NCBI GenBank assembly: GCA_903813345.2
Contig: CAIIXF020000012.1
Span: 20,097,520 to 20,157,519 of the forward strand
Direction: 5' to 3'
Length of the DNA stretch: 60,000 bases
DNA from: Owenia fusiformis
Lineage: Eukaryota > Annelida > Polychaeta > Sabellida > Oweniidae
The position numbers and the translations under genes are program-made. Under the pieces are notes generated by a model, which saw nothing but the letters and a program-made list of their open reading frames with translations, made no database searches and was not told where the DNA came from. The number at the start of each line of letters is the position of its first letter. Position 1 is the first letter of the stretch. Positions 43,314-55,010 of the stretch are shown in pieces.

Positions 43314-44647
43314 GTGACATTGCCTAATAATAATCTAAATGATACTTTCAAATATGTATTATTGCAATTTGCATTGTTAGTGGCTGATTTTAGGCACGAG
43401 AGAACGTTGACTCGAACCTTGGGAAACTCGTTGGCGTCAACAACAATGCCTGACTACGAAACCTCAACCACCTATAACAGGACAATTAAAACAGTCCAAA
43501 ATGATGATGGGCGCATATTTCTACCCGTTTTCGGCCAGCCGGGAGCTTGGTTTTGGATAATACACATAGGAGCGGCTTCTAGCCTCTTTATCAGCATCTC
43601 TTTCAGCTTTAGTTTGGTCGTTTATCTTGGTGTAATGGGGAAACGTCGCAATCGATCGTTTTGGACATGGAAGTTACCGGAGCGCTTGGTCATCTACCTC
43701 GCCCTTTGTGATCTTCTTTGGAGCATCTCTCATAGTATTGACCACTATTTAATGATTATCCTGTACGACCATGTACCCGACCTCCTGTGCATCATCCTAG
43801 GATTCCTTCTCAATGAATTGATTTTCATGCAGGCCATAGTTGTGATATTCACCGCCATAAATGCGTTTGTATTAGTCGTAAAGAACAAGAAATTACCATT
43901 GGGAAGATATGACTGGAGGTTGCTTGCCATATCCATCTTGATGCCAGCTGCCATTGGATTTGTCTTTGTGTATTTTGACTTGCTCGGTCCAAGTGGAGCA
44001 TGGTAAGTCACCAAATTTAGGTCACCATCTGCAACTGATCCTTTATTCCTAAACATTCTTTGCAGGTTGATTCGAATTATTTTGGGTAATAAGCCCAACA
44101 ACGTCAACCAGTTATCATGGACAGCACGTTTGAGTCGGTCAATCTCCAAGGTTAATAGTTTTCAAACTTTTGATTTAGGTGTTTGATTGATGGACGAAAT
44201 CCTCTCTATGGGCTTGTGATGTCAGTAATGTCCGTTGCCATGATCTTCACTTTTCTGTTTAACCTCGGATGTTACGCGGCAGTTATATTCACTGTGTGGA
44301 GGGTCACAAAAAACATCGCCAACTTTAACAATGATGAGGCTGCGACAAAAAAGAAGTGCATTGAAACTGCCAAAACGTTGGTGATCTTCGTCATTGCGTA
44401 TGCTGGCCAGTGGTGGGCCTATGTTGTCTACTCGTTTTGGGCTTTTGTGGAGCTTCCACCCGAATGGTGGACATTATTAACCGTTATATTCTCCAATATG
44501 GGCGGTGTATTCAACTTTTTCGCCTATAGCAAATTTCGTAAATCTCTTGTGGAGGGTCGTAGCAAATCTGGTGCAGATTCATTGCCTTGTTCATCGACTT
44601 CTACGCATGGTAGCACGGTGACTGTTAACACGATTACAAAACTCTAA
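43314..44647 (+). CDS. Orphan seven-transmembrane receptor (GPCR), two exons
   Basis: Exon 1 (43314-44002) ends TG|GTAAGT and exon 2 (44179-44647) starts after TTTTGATTTAG. Joining them gives TGG at the junction and a 385-residue protein. Seven hydrophobic segments lie at about residues 78-108, 125-150, 157-189, 202-225, 242-270, 296-320 and 327-346. An N-terminal domain carries an NRT glycosylation site at 55. C159 before the third segment and C231 before the fifth could form the usual extracellular disulfide. The class-A DRY motif is absent and NPxxY is replaced by NFFAY (342-346), so it is not a typical rhodopsin-type receptor; I cannot assign a ligand or class. A basic loop precedes segment 6 (ATKKKC) and the tail is short and Ser/Thr-rich. 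The start at 43314 is the first ATG in frame; ATG at residue 45 is an alternative. Translation is intact on both sides, which supports a working gene. Confidence 0.85.
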
Positions 44648-44756
44648 AAGAAGGGAAGCGGATCTCCGAAGTTGCATGGCGGCCGTTTTTGGACACCTGC
44701 CTGGTTCATGATCAGATGAATACAGGTATTAACAAAATGACATTTCCTTTAATAAC

Positions 44757-45190
44757 TTTATTATTATTATTGATAAGTTTATTGGTCTCTTGAACATGTA
44801 ATGTGCATCGAGATATAAGTCCAATAAAGCAAATAACAAATAAAACATTCATGTACTGTACATGCATGGCAAAACAATAATTTGTACACATGCATGGCAA
44901 AACAATACTTACAATCTAATTTTAACTATCACTAAATACTATACTTAATATCATAAAATGATTTCACGTCAATTTTGTTTAACAACTCTTTGGTAATATT
45001 ATGAACTCTTGTAAAATAATCACCAATTACTTGAGTAATAATTCAAGTATTTCATTAATTGCATCATCGTGTGCTAACAAGGAGTCTGAAAATAGACTAC
45101 TTGTATTGTTTATACTTTTTATTTTACTATTATTGACACACATGGCGCATATTTTGACGTTATCGATGTCGCCAAAGATTTTCATATTTA
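44757..45190 (-). mobile_element. LINE-like 3' end, minus orientation
   Basis: On the minus strand the sequence ends TTATATCTCGATG, ACATTACATGTTCAAGAGA, CCAATAAACTTAT and an (AAT)n tail. This is the inverse of 49,105-49,311. An AATAAA and a simple repeat tail suggest a non-LTR element end. A short minus-strand frame (starting MKIFGDIDNVKICAMC and ending at a TAA near 45,030) may be the end of its coding region but is not recognised. Confidence 0.45.
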
Positions 45191-46166
45191 TACGTAATTG
45201 TATGATTCGTACAACATGTATTAATCTGTTAATTTTTTACATCCGTCCTACAGAATTATGCAATACATGTAGTTCAAAAGTTGGTACGAATCCGGGTACG
45301 AATCATATTTTTCTCCGCGTATTTATTCATTTATGCGTATAGAGTGCAAGATGCAGAACGGACTCTTGTTTAGCTATAATCATGCGAAATATCTCTATTA
45401 ATATTTTAAGTAACTTGTCAGATGATGAAAGGTATCATAAAATGAGTAAACGCCACGAACGCTAATGGAAAAACGATCTGTCCAATTAGCTGATTAATGT
45501 GCAGGTAACATGTCATAAAATAATGATACATCTAATCGATTCTTCTAGAAAGTCCACGATAGATTATGTTAAATAAAAAATAAATACAATCCGTTAGTTT
45601 GCTTACACTACCCTCCAAAAGCAACTGAAAGTTTCATTTTGGACCACTTGTTGTTGAAGCTTTATCTTAACGTTTCAGAACAAATTCACTTGACATTATT
45701 GCATTAATTAAAATTCAATCATATATAAGGCTTTGACTTTGAATGCGCTAGCAATGGAACCGCTTTCCAAATTTATGGAAATGGGTATTGAATTGTTCAT
45801 CAATATTTTATCTCACAATACGATGGATGGTTTGCTTTTTTCTCCATATTTGAGGTTAATTTCAGTGGATGGATATGAATCTACCATCAAGATTACAATT
45901 GCTTTTATTGGGGCAGGGATGTCTCGCTGATCATGATGGGCAGGTTCACTCCAGACAAACTCAGAATATTCATTTTATTTTAGAGCGACTCAAAAACTAA
46001 TTGATATCTAATTGTTCAATATGAGTGGTAAACGACTTGTTGCGATTTGTCGCATAGTCCGTGTCTTTAAAGTGTGCGCCTGACCCGGCTACGTATAGCA
46101 CAGAGTTTATACTGGCGGATTAGACTAGTTCATTTTTTATATGTGTGTGAAAGCTTTCTCTTATTT
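45191..46166. other. No recognisable gene
   Basis: A plus-strand open frame near 45,001-45,342 overlaps the inverse of the LINE-like tail and is not supported. A TACACTACCCTCCAAAAG string near 45,606 resembles a Tc1/mariner terminus, but no partner was found. Confidence 0.45.
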
Positions 46167-47661
46167 CACACTACCCTACCTCGATAGCGCATGCGCGAAT
46201 TTTTGGGCTTTCAACCACGTCGCTTTTGAGTATTTCGACTGCTTAGTCAAAAGGTTAATACGTTTGGTGCTCGGAGTGAGTCAATATTGCTATTCGCTGA
46301 ACTTTAGTGGTGCAATAGTGAAGTCCATGTTCCAAGTTATATGATAGTTGAAGAAAGAATGTAAATAATATCGTTTCAAATTTTAAAATATTTGATATGT
46401 CATAGTACACGGTACACAGATGCAAAAGTTGATCAATACAGGGTACAAGGAATGTAAATTGCTCAATAGTACAGGGAGCGAGAAAGTAAGCTGATTATAC
46501 AGACATACTATGTCCCGATCTCATGTACATTTACTGTACGTTGCAAACAGTGAAAATAATGCTAAAAAGGCCGCCTGTTGATGCTTTGAGGTGTCATCAA
46601 TTGTTATTTAATCCAAATAAAGTAAACATTATTTTGTAGATTTAGACAAGGGCGTTCAGGTATACTAGTATGCATTTTAGTCATTAAAGAACGCTAGATA
46701 ATACGTGTTACTAGGGTATCAATTTAAGATGAAATAACGAAATTAAATATGAACACGTTAATGATAAATGACTATCCGCTATCAGGATTAATGACTATCC
46801 GCTATTCAGAATAATTAAAATTGCCTGATATACATGTAAAGAATCGTTCTATATAATCCTTGAATGGTCTAATTCACTACCGTCCTCAAAAAACGATCAT
46901 TTAAAATATTTTTTCAAAATACCACCATGCCACGACTTGAGAGCATTTTGTTCTTCACGATTTGCTGTAGCGCTGATATGACATCGTATTTCTCTATAAT
47001 TGTAAAAAAAACTAATACCAGATCGATGTAGTCTTATATGTCGTGTTGAATGTCAGATGTTTTTGGATGGTATCTGCTCCAGTGATTTTGCATTTAATCA
47101 TTAAACGCTAATCACAAGACACCTCGAAACAAACATTATCCTCTTTGTGACAAGAGGAAAAATGTTTCACAACATGTTATGCCTTACGGCAAAGTAAAGA
47201 TACATTTCTGGGACGACGTTTTTTGCATCTTAAGATTTTAGAAAAACAATTAATTCACAAAAAAACAGTTGAATAACATACTGGAAAACGTATCCACATA
47301 TAACACGATGACACGCAGTTTAAATAACAGTTAACTGTTTTTTTGTTACATATCAATGTAACATTTTCGAAGGGAAACTGACATGCTCCCTGTACGTTGA
47401 TAGATTTACTGAAATGTATCGTGTATTGCATTGAGTTTTGCTTCACTGCGCCAACTATTATCTATCTTTGCCTATAGTGTTTTTTGCCAACAATATTCTA
47501 CAAACTGCTTGATTAATCAATTCTATGTCTGGTAGAATACTAGAAATAAATATAAAATGTATTTTACGTTCAGAAATATGGAATTAAACCCACGTCCTCC
47601 ATTTGCAACTAAGCTGTACCCTGTTTCCCTTTTAAACGTGGTCACGTGGTAGGGTAGTGTG
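46167..47661. mobile_element. Possible 1.5-kb TIR element with 5-bp duplication
   Basis: CACACTACCCTACC at the left and its exact inverse GGTAGGGTAGTGTG at the right are each bordered by TATTT (46162-46166 and 47662-47666). A perfect 14-bp TIR next to a matching 5-bp direct repeat is good evidence for a transposon, though TATTT is common in AT-rich DNA. The interior has no recognisable transposase; open frames are short. Termini starting CAC with 5-bp duplications occur in the Transib/RAG-like group, but the termini alone do not prove that link. Confidence 0.5.
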
Positions 47662-49074
47662 TATTTGCGTTTTTTCGTTTAGTACGGTTCTGTTATAATT
47701 GCCGAGGTCATATAACCGGGATAAAACAATGATTATCGTTGACTGCCCACACACAAAACATACGTTGATGAGTGAACAGTGTTATTACAAACAACAGGCT
47801 TTAGAATACAAAGCGTAGTGTGATAATAAGCTGTACACTACCACTGCTGCATGTACATATTACTTATTTACTAGGGCTCCCAAAGAGTGGATAGGGAGGT
47901 TGTGTTTGTCACTTTTAAATTTTACATTTCAAAATTGTCATTTTACATGTCATCATTTGTTGGTTTCATTCGTTTAGCCAATCAAAATATTGTAAAACAA
48001 TAAATTGTCTGTTACGTACAATCAATTTTGTTCAGTTTTGATTAGTTGTCAGAATAAAGTTACGTTCATCTGAATCCATGTATCAAAACAAAAATCCTAT
48101 TTTTACTTCAAAATACTTCAGTCAGATGAAGGCTCGGAATTGTCACATGCAATAACTTATTGTCGTATTCGTTATTTTATCTTCTCGATAGTAGCATTTA
48201 GTCGCACATTTGATGCCAGGTCACCTTGTCGCGTACCTCTTGGGGAACCCCACATTTATGTGTGTACTCATGGAAGTAAATTCCCCGGTGTAGCCGAGAG
48301 CCACTAACTTTTCAACAGGTTCGAAATGACCAATTTCTCTCATATATACTCTAAATATTTTATTATTTAGCACCTACACAGTATTGCTAATAACCATATG
48401 TAATTTCAATAAGGAAACTTATCTTGCTACATGTAAATTCAATATCAACCTAGCTGTTCTCTCAACACGTCCTGGCTTACCTTGTGGTGACAAACCCTGG
48501 GTTTTCGCTATTTATAGTTTATCAACACCTGGACGCATGCGCATTTTATAGTTTATCGGGCACTTTAAAGGACTAATCCAAAGTTTGAAAATGTATTTAA
48601 ATAATCAAAGAAGTTCACAGGACTTAACAGAGATGTTCAGTATTAAAAATTCTGGTTGACTTGAAGTAACTATACTATACTTTTATAGTACTTCTTTTGT
48701 ACAGTGAAATCGATGACCCATTTAAAGTATGGCATTATATATAATACTGGTAAGTAACGATTTCCGACCTATATTTGAACATCATCAGCAAAACCTATTG
48801 CAATTTGTCCAGAGCTGCCAATTCATCTGGAATAGAAGTCTGATATCAGTCTCACGTTGAAAGAAATGCATTAGAGAGTATGACAAACTGAAAAAAATAC
48901 ACCCATTTCTTGGCAAGTGTACGTAGGTATATCTTCTAAAACTCTTTTCTTTAGATGTTCGTCTTGGTACCCGCGATGGCATTGTAATTTACCAGACATA
49001 AGCACAAACAGAGTTTCAAATAGTACTGTATCGTTTTATTAAGTCGGTACTGATACTGGAGAATCCCGGGGAGA
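47662..49074. other. No recognisable gene
   Basis: AT-rich sequence without exons, TIR pairs or tandem repeats that I could support. Confidence 0.5.
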
Positions 49075-49311
49075 ATCCAATGATGCAATTAATGAAACCA
49101 ATTGGTGATTGTTCTACAAGAGTTCATAATATTACCAAAGAGTTGTTAAACAAAACCGACGTGAAATTATTTTATGCTACTTAGTACTTAGCGATTGTTA
49201 AAATTAGATTCACATGAATGTTTTATTTGTTATTTGCTTTATTGCACTTATATCTCGATGTACATTACATGTTCAAGAGAACAATAAACTTATTAATATT
49301 AATATCAATAA
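49075..49311 (+). mobile_element. LINE-like 3' end, plus orientation
   Basis: Shares GATGCAATTAATGAAA, CAAGAGTTCATAATATTACC, AAAGAGTTGTTAAACAAAA and the end TATATCTCGATGTACATTAC with the inverse of 44,775-45,080. The tail is AATAAACTTATTAATATTAA. The two copies are the arms of a 4-kb-separated inverted repeat. Confidence 0.45.
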
Positions 49312-49663
49312 CATTTATTGTGAGCTATTTTAATGTTAACAGTAGTTGAAGACTGGACAGTTTGAAATAATCCTAACACGGTTTCCTATGGAAGGAGGAT
49401 AATAATGATTTAAATTTAAAAGCGTGTCAATTTCGGGATTCTAATATGGTTCGCCGATGTGGTAAACACTATTTTATAAACACTATTAAGAAAGGATACC
49501 ATATGTGTTATCCATAAATAATAAGTACTACTAACTACTAATTCTCAGGAATAAAAAGTTCACAGTAATCATACCTACTGTGTTTTGATACTTGAGAGAT
49601 TTTGCTTATCCTCGGCCCTGTATAAAAATCAAGGTTTTATGTGTGCTTTATGGGAGTTAGTTA

Positions 49664-49860
49664 TCACAGTTCTACTGTACTCATTCTTTCTGAATAAATA
49701 GAAACATGTATATATTATTCTTTCATTGCATGCGTTCATTGGTGGTAATAGTGCCAATACTTTTCAAAGAGCAACATTTTTCACGCCGCAGAAGGGCTGG
49801 TGATGCAAACAATTGTATGCTGAAACAAGTGCAAGTGGATTTTAGCCCTGGACTCAGAGC
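49664..49860 (+). pseudogene. Second P-type transposase scrap, copy of the 18.6-kb piece
   Basis: The string TTCTACTGTACTCATTCTTT and TGAATAAATAGAAACATGTA match intron sequence at 18,635-18,690. The following reading MRSLVVIVPILFKEQ parallels VQPLVEIVPVLLEE there, and RRRRAGDANN parallels RRAGGPNN. About 85 bp between these parts is missing relative to the 18.7-kb copy. Because intron sequence is shared, it arose by DNA-level duplication or transposition, not by reverse transcription. It ends in unrelated sequence and is not functional. Confidence 0.45.
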
Positions 49861-50695
49861 AATGTGGAATGACCGCGAAGGTGTTGCATTTACTATTTTC
49901 TTCCTTGACAACCATTCAAAAAATGACCTTGGACGTGGTGATTGGTTATATTTAATGAACTGTAGTTATATGAAATAGTATACTGTGTTCGGATTGGCTT
50001 GAATCAGACATACCTTTGACTAGCTATGTGGAAGTAGATAGTAATGACGAATAATTTATCTTGGGAATCAAGATAATGTGAACCCCCACTGTTATAAAGC
50101 ATGTTTTGCTATCTGAACTAGGACATCTAAGCTCTTCATTATAAATTCTCATAATGTTACCGCATCACCATAAATCAGTAACCGTATCATCTGCAAAACC
50201 CAAATCCCAGTAACCTTCCCTTAAAGCGGTGGAAGATATCGTTTACCGTGGCGCCTAGCCGCCTACGCACGATTTATGACACATTATAAGAGAGGTTTCG
50301 CACAACGGGTTAGCTAAAACGTATCCGCATCCGTATCTCGTTACGTTTACGAAAACGTATTTCGATAATTTGGTGAATGCAAAAATACATGTTAACCCTT
50401 TCATCCCCAAAGGGTCATTTATTAATTTCATGAAATCAATTAATCAATTTCAAAATCAAGAATATCCCTTAGACCAGAAAAGATCATTTCTAGGTTTACA
50501 ATAACCACTTGTTTGTCAAACTATACTTTGGGGAATATTTAAGGGTTTTAACACAGATAGGCTGAAATAGTGGCCATTAAGTGAAGTGCAGTGACTGCAT
50601 TATGCTACAAAATGCGCAAACATTTCTGTTTTCGCTAGAAATTATATTGAAATTAGTGTGTACATTTAAGTATGCCCTTGTAAGTATACTTATCA
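49861..50695. other. No recognisable gene; GTTTCGCAC repeat copy
   Basis: A GTTTCGCACAACGGGTTAGC string at about 50,296 followed by TAAAACGTATCCG matches, in inverse orientation, repeat ends at about 58,935-58,951 and 59,280-59,302. The rest shows nothing supported. Confidence 0.45.
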
Positions 50696-51384
50696 ATGCT
50701 ATACTTAGTTCCGAAGGAGCACACGCAATATAAACGAGGATCAGGAGGTGTTGGATTTTTAGTTAAAAACTCTATTTTACTGCTATTCACCTGTGAAATC
50801 CTTGATCAGAATACTCAGGACATAATCTGGATTCGCCTAAATTCGAAACACTCGGATTATAATATAGTGCTTTGCTCAGGGTATCTTCCCCCAGTCTCGA
50901 AGTCTACACGTGACACTGATTCTGAACAATTCTTTGAAAAAATCACCGAAAGTTTTTATGTTTACCAAAATACAGCTAATGATCTTTGTATAATGGGCGA
51001 TTTTAATGCTAGGATCGGAATGAATACTGACTACATTGAAGGAATCGACCATGTACGTGAAAGAGATATACTCGACACACAAGAAAATGGTCACAAATCA
51101 AGCTTCCTAACATTTTTAACTGATAGCAACATTTGCATTCTAAATGGTCGCTATAACAAGGAAAACAACGTTTTTACATGTATTTCTCAAAAAGGACGCT
51201 CAGTGGTGGACTATATGTGTTGTCCACAGGAATCTCTTGAAAATTATGAAAATTTTAAAGTTCATCGGATGACAACCATTATTGATGATTATAATCTCAC
51301 TGCCCCTACAGCACTTCCCGATCACTCTATCTTGACATGCACTCTGAAATATTTGCAGGATTCCACTGAATCTGTATACAATTG
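50696..51384 (+). pseudogene. LINE ORF2 endonuclease domain (5'-truncated)
   Basis: About 230 residues of an apurinic-endonuclease-like fold: GGVGFLV (17-23 from the first ATG), IMGDFNARIG (99-108), GRSVVDYM (167-174) and PDHSILTCTL (208-217). The D and N of GDFN and the D and H near the end are the expected catalytic positions and are all present. The domain normally begins some 50-60 residues earlier, so its start is missing. It would nick target DNA to prime reverse transcription. The frame is ended by the MITE rather than by its own stop. Confidence 0.85.
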
Positions 51385-51591
51385 CAGGCCCGTAGCCAGA
51401 ATTTTCCAAGGGGGGGTTCACTTTTCCAAAAAATTCTAGGGGGGAGTTCACTTTGGCAAATCTGGCCAAAAAACACTCAAAAAATAGTCATAATGGTGAA
51501 AAACTGCATGATTTTGAAAGAAATTTTGGCCAGGGGGGGGGGGGGGTTCGCCCGAACCCCCCGAACCCCCCCCCCCCTGGCTACGGGCCTG
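51385..51591. mobile_element. GTAGCCAG foldback MITE inside the LINE
   Basis: CAGGCCCGTAGCCAG and its exact inverse CTGGCTACGGGCCTG bound 207 bp, with CAATTG repeated at 51379-51384 and 51592-51597. Inside are a G-run near each end and a C-run before the right end. Removing it would rejoin the LINE reading frame between endonuclease and RT, so it inserted after the LINE did. Confidence 0.9.
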
Positions 51592-51715
51592 CAATTGGGA
51601 TGAAATGATTGATGCAGAAACACCTTTAGTACAGCCACCTAAAAGATATAAAACAAATGGAATCACAGGTGATTTCCTTTCAAATGAAGAACTTTCTCGG
51701 CAAATAATGGAAACT

Positions 51716-53322
51716 TAGATAGGTTAACAAATGAAGAAGTATCTGTCAATCAAATAAAAACTCTTTATGACACATTTGTTAAGACAGTGTCATCAGAAAT
51801 GGACCGTTTATGTGAACCGATACCCCAGCAAACCAATCCAACCCACAAACGTTCTAAATCATGTAGAAAACCTTATTGGAGTGCTGAGCTTCAATCATTA
51901 TGGGATAAGGTCCAAAAAGCTGAACAAACATGGATACAATGCAAAGATACAGCGAAAAGACAATGTCTCAAAGCAACTTATTGTATTGAAAGGCGTTGTT
52001 TTGATAGGAGTCTAAGGAAAGCTAAGCGCAGATATCAGAAGCAAGAACAAGACCATCTATTTGATCTGTACAAATCATCCAGTTCACAGGACTTTTGGAA
52101 ATACATAGGGAAAATAGGAATAGCCAACGAGCGTACCAAAGATGTTCCGTGGACAATGAAAAATCAATCTGGTGAATTGGTGTATGATAAACAGCTAGTT
52201 CTGAACCACTGGGCTGACACATATGAAAAATTATATTCATCCGCTCAGAATAACCCTATGTTTGACTCTGATCACTTAGAATATATAAAACAACAAGTAG
52301 CCAATATAGAAGATAATGTTACTGACAATAATTTAGACATAAATAAAGATATTTCATTTAAAGAGGTTGTAGAGGCAGTCGGTAGGGCCAAAGTTCGTAA
52401 AGCTGTAGGAATTGACTCTATACCAGCTGAGGCTTTGAAAAATCCACTTTGTATAACCATGTTACACAGAACTATGTTACTCTGTTTTAACTCTGGCACT
52501 GTGGCAAGTCAGTGGATGGAGGGTATTATACACCCAATATATAAAGATGGAGACCCATGTAATCCTCTGAACTATCGTGCCATTACATTAATATCTGTGC
52601 CTTGCAAGGTCTACATTGATATTTTGAACAAGCGCCTAACTCAATTCCTTGAGGACAATAACCTTATTCATGATGAACAAGGGGGCTTTCGCAAGGGACG
52701 TGGTTGTCAAGAACAAGTTCACAGTGTCTACTCAATCATCAATAATAGGAAACTTTCTAAGCTCAATACTTTTATTTGCTACATTGACGCAACTAAGGCA
52801 TTCTCGAGTGTTAATCGAGACTGCCTATGGTATAAACTCAATAAGATTGGCATCAAAGGCAAGATCTTTAAAGCAGTTCAATCCCTATATGAAGATGTGA
52901 CATGTAACATCCGCATAAATGGTCTACTATCTCCAAAAGTAAACGTAAGCAATGGCTGCCGGGAAGGCTGTCTGCTATCCCCGACATTATTTTCAGTGTA
53001 TGTGAATGATCTAGTGTCCGACATTAACAGTCTACAATGTGGAATACAAATGGAGGACGAGAACATAGGCATCCTTCTTTATGCTGATGACATAGCGCTT
53101 ATTGCAAGCTCAGCTGATAACTTACAACAGATGTTAAACACTCTATATGAATGGTGCCGCAAATGGAGACTTCTAATTAACCCTCGAAAATCTAAAATAG
53201 TGCATTATCGCCCCAAATCACATCCTAGGTCAGACTTTGCTTTTAAATGTGGGGACTTTGATCTGGATTATACAGACACTTATAAATATCTGGGGATCTG
53301 GCTCCAAGAGCATGTGGACTAA
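51716..53322 (+). pseudogene. LINE ORF2 reverse transcriptase domain
   Basis: The frame opens after a frameshift near 51,710; counting from the ATG at 51,787 the RT blocks are LNYRAITLISVPCK (261-274), DEQGGFRKGRG (296-306), FICYIDATKAF (329-339), CREGCLLSPTLFSVYVND (391-408), LLYADDIAL (430-438) and YKYLG (near the end). The three catalytic aspartates (D334 and the two of YADD) are kept. Two positions depart from the usual: AFS instead of AFD and CREG instead of RQG. The frame stops at a TAA where similar elements continue, followed in the same frame by THSAREIAKSANRAL. Confidence 0.9.
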
Positions 53323-54266
53323 ACACATTCTGCCAGAGAAATTGCAAAATCAGCAAATAGAGCCCTGAGTGTGATTATCAGCAAATACAAGCAAACTGGG
53401 GGTATGGAGTTTGCAGTTTACAACAAGCTCTACGACTCTTTAGTCCAGCCTATACTAAACTATGGTTCATCTATATTTGGCCTCAACCAACATCAATGCC
53501 TGAACAATGTTCAAAATAAAGCTGGCAAGTTCTTTCTAGGTGTAAACAAACGCACTAGTAATGAAGCTGTTAGAGGAGATCTCGGATGGGACACTCCACA
53601 TTTAAACAAAAGGTGGAATGTGCTAGATTGTTCATTAAACTGAAGTCCATGAATCAGAATAGGCTGAATTTTAAAATACATAAATGGTCCATTAAACGGA
53701 AAAGCAGTTGGGACTTTAAAGTTAATTCAATGTTAAATACATGTAATATAAATTTCACTGGTCATACCAAGGACATTTTAAAACAGTTTACTAACTCTCT
53801 TCGAAATTCTGATAAATTTATCCATAACATATGGGATGATAGAAATAATGAAATTAATGGCAATAAATTGAGGCAATATAGACTGTACAAAAATGGTGTT
53901 TGCAAGGAAGGGTATTTGGCCCTACCAAAGCATCACCGTAGGTCACTTGCGAGATTCAGAACTGGTACTTTGCCCTTAACAATTGAAACAGGGCGCTACA
54001 CAGGTATACCATTACACGAAAGGAAATGCTTATTATGTGACATGGATTGTGTAGAAGATGAAAAGCATTTTTTTAGCCATTATGATGATCTAAGATGTGA
54101 TTTTTATGAAAATGTTAAACAGAAATTGCCTTATTTAGATGTAACATCAGCCAATTCTACACTTCTTTTTGTCTCCATTATGAATTGTACTTCACTCCAA
54201 AGACCATTAGGAGCTTTAGTTTATAATAAGTGCAATAAGAGATCTCTTAATATTGATAGGCTATAA
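53323..54266 (+). pseudogene. LINE ORF2 C-terminal region
   Basis: After the in-frame stop the first part reads NYGSSIFGLNQ and AVRGDLGWDTP (to about 53,610), as in many LINEs; the frame then shifts to one giving KVECARLFIKLKSMN and, later, LARFRTGTLPLTIETGRY, CLLCDMDCVEDEKHFF and LNIDRL before the stop at 54,266. The Cys-Cys...His cluster is of the zinc-finger type normally found here, but the last Cys is missing (HFFSHYDDLR), so it is probably damaged. Confidence 0.8.
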
Positions 54267-54469
54267 TCACTAATTTAAAATGAGTATGCATGTCACCTAA
54301 GTTTCCTTTATAAAATATTTATTTATTTAAAATGTATCTAGTCAGAAACTCCTTGGTTTTATGATGCCTCTTTTTAGTGCTTTGAGCTATCGACCTTGGG
54401 GAAGATGGTCTCAATTCATTACTACAGAGGTGTATATTATCTATGGGGTTCTTGTTTTATTTATTCACT

Positions 54470-55010
54470 CATGCAACTCCCATTTAGTGCAATATATGTA
54501 CTTATCATTCAATATGCATCTCACATTTAGTGCAATATATGTATTTATTGTAATATTTGTCCTCAACCATATGCATTATGTATTTCACAATTAGTGCAAT
54601 ATTCATATTAATTGAAATATTTGACCATATGCAGCATACTACTTACATTTAGTGCAATATATGTATTTATCATGCAATATGCATCTCACATTTAGTGCAA
54701 TACATGTATTTATTGTAATATTTGTCTTCGATCGTATGCATTGTGTATTTCACATTTAGTGCAATATTCATATTTATTGTAATATTTGACCATAGTGCAA
54801 CATCCTACTCACATTAAGTGCAATATATGAATTTATTGTAATATCAGTCTTCGACCATATGCATGATACAATTCACATTTTGTGCGATATTTGTATTTAT
54901 TGTAATTTTTGACCATATGCAACATGCTACTCTCATTTAGTGCAATACATGTATTTGTTATGCAATATCCATCTCACATTACATGTAGGTGCAATATATG
55001 TATTTAATAT
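54470..55010 (+). repeat. Minisatellite in the LINE 3' UTR
   Basis: Ten or so copies of CATTTAGTGCAATATATGTA alternate with TTTATTGTAATATTTG and ACCATATGCA strings; three slightly different submotifs follow one another to give a higher-order period of about 175 bp. It lies between the ORF2 stop and the conserved 3' end (55,140-55,330). Confidence 0.8.

Noticed and set aside
43745-44149. 134-codon minus-strand frame
   Set aside because: It is antisense to exon 1 and the intron of the seven-transmembrane receptor; the sense frame has clear membrane segments and splice sites.
45001-45342. 113-codon plus-strand frame
   Set aside because: It overlaps the inverse of a LINE-like tail that is repeated at 49.1 kb and has no recognisable domain.
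50696-54266. Active LINE
   Set aside because: The 5' part of the endonuclease is missing, a MITE splits the frame, and there is at least one stop and two frameshifts.
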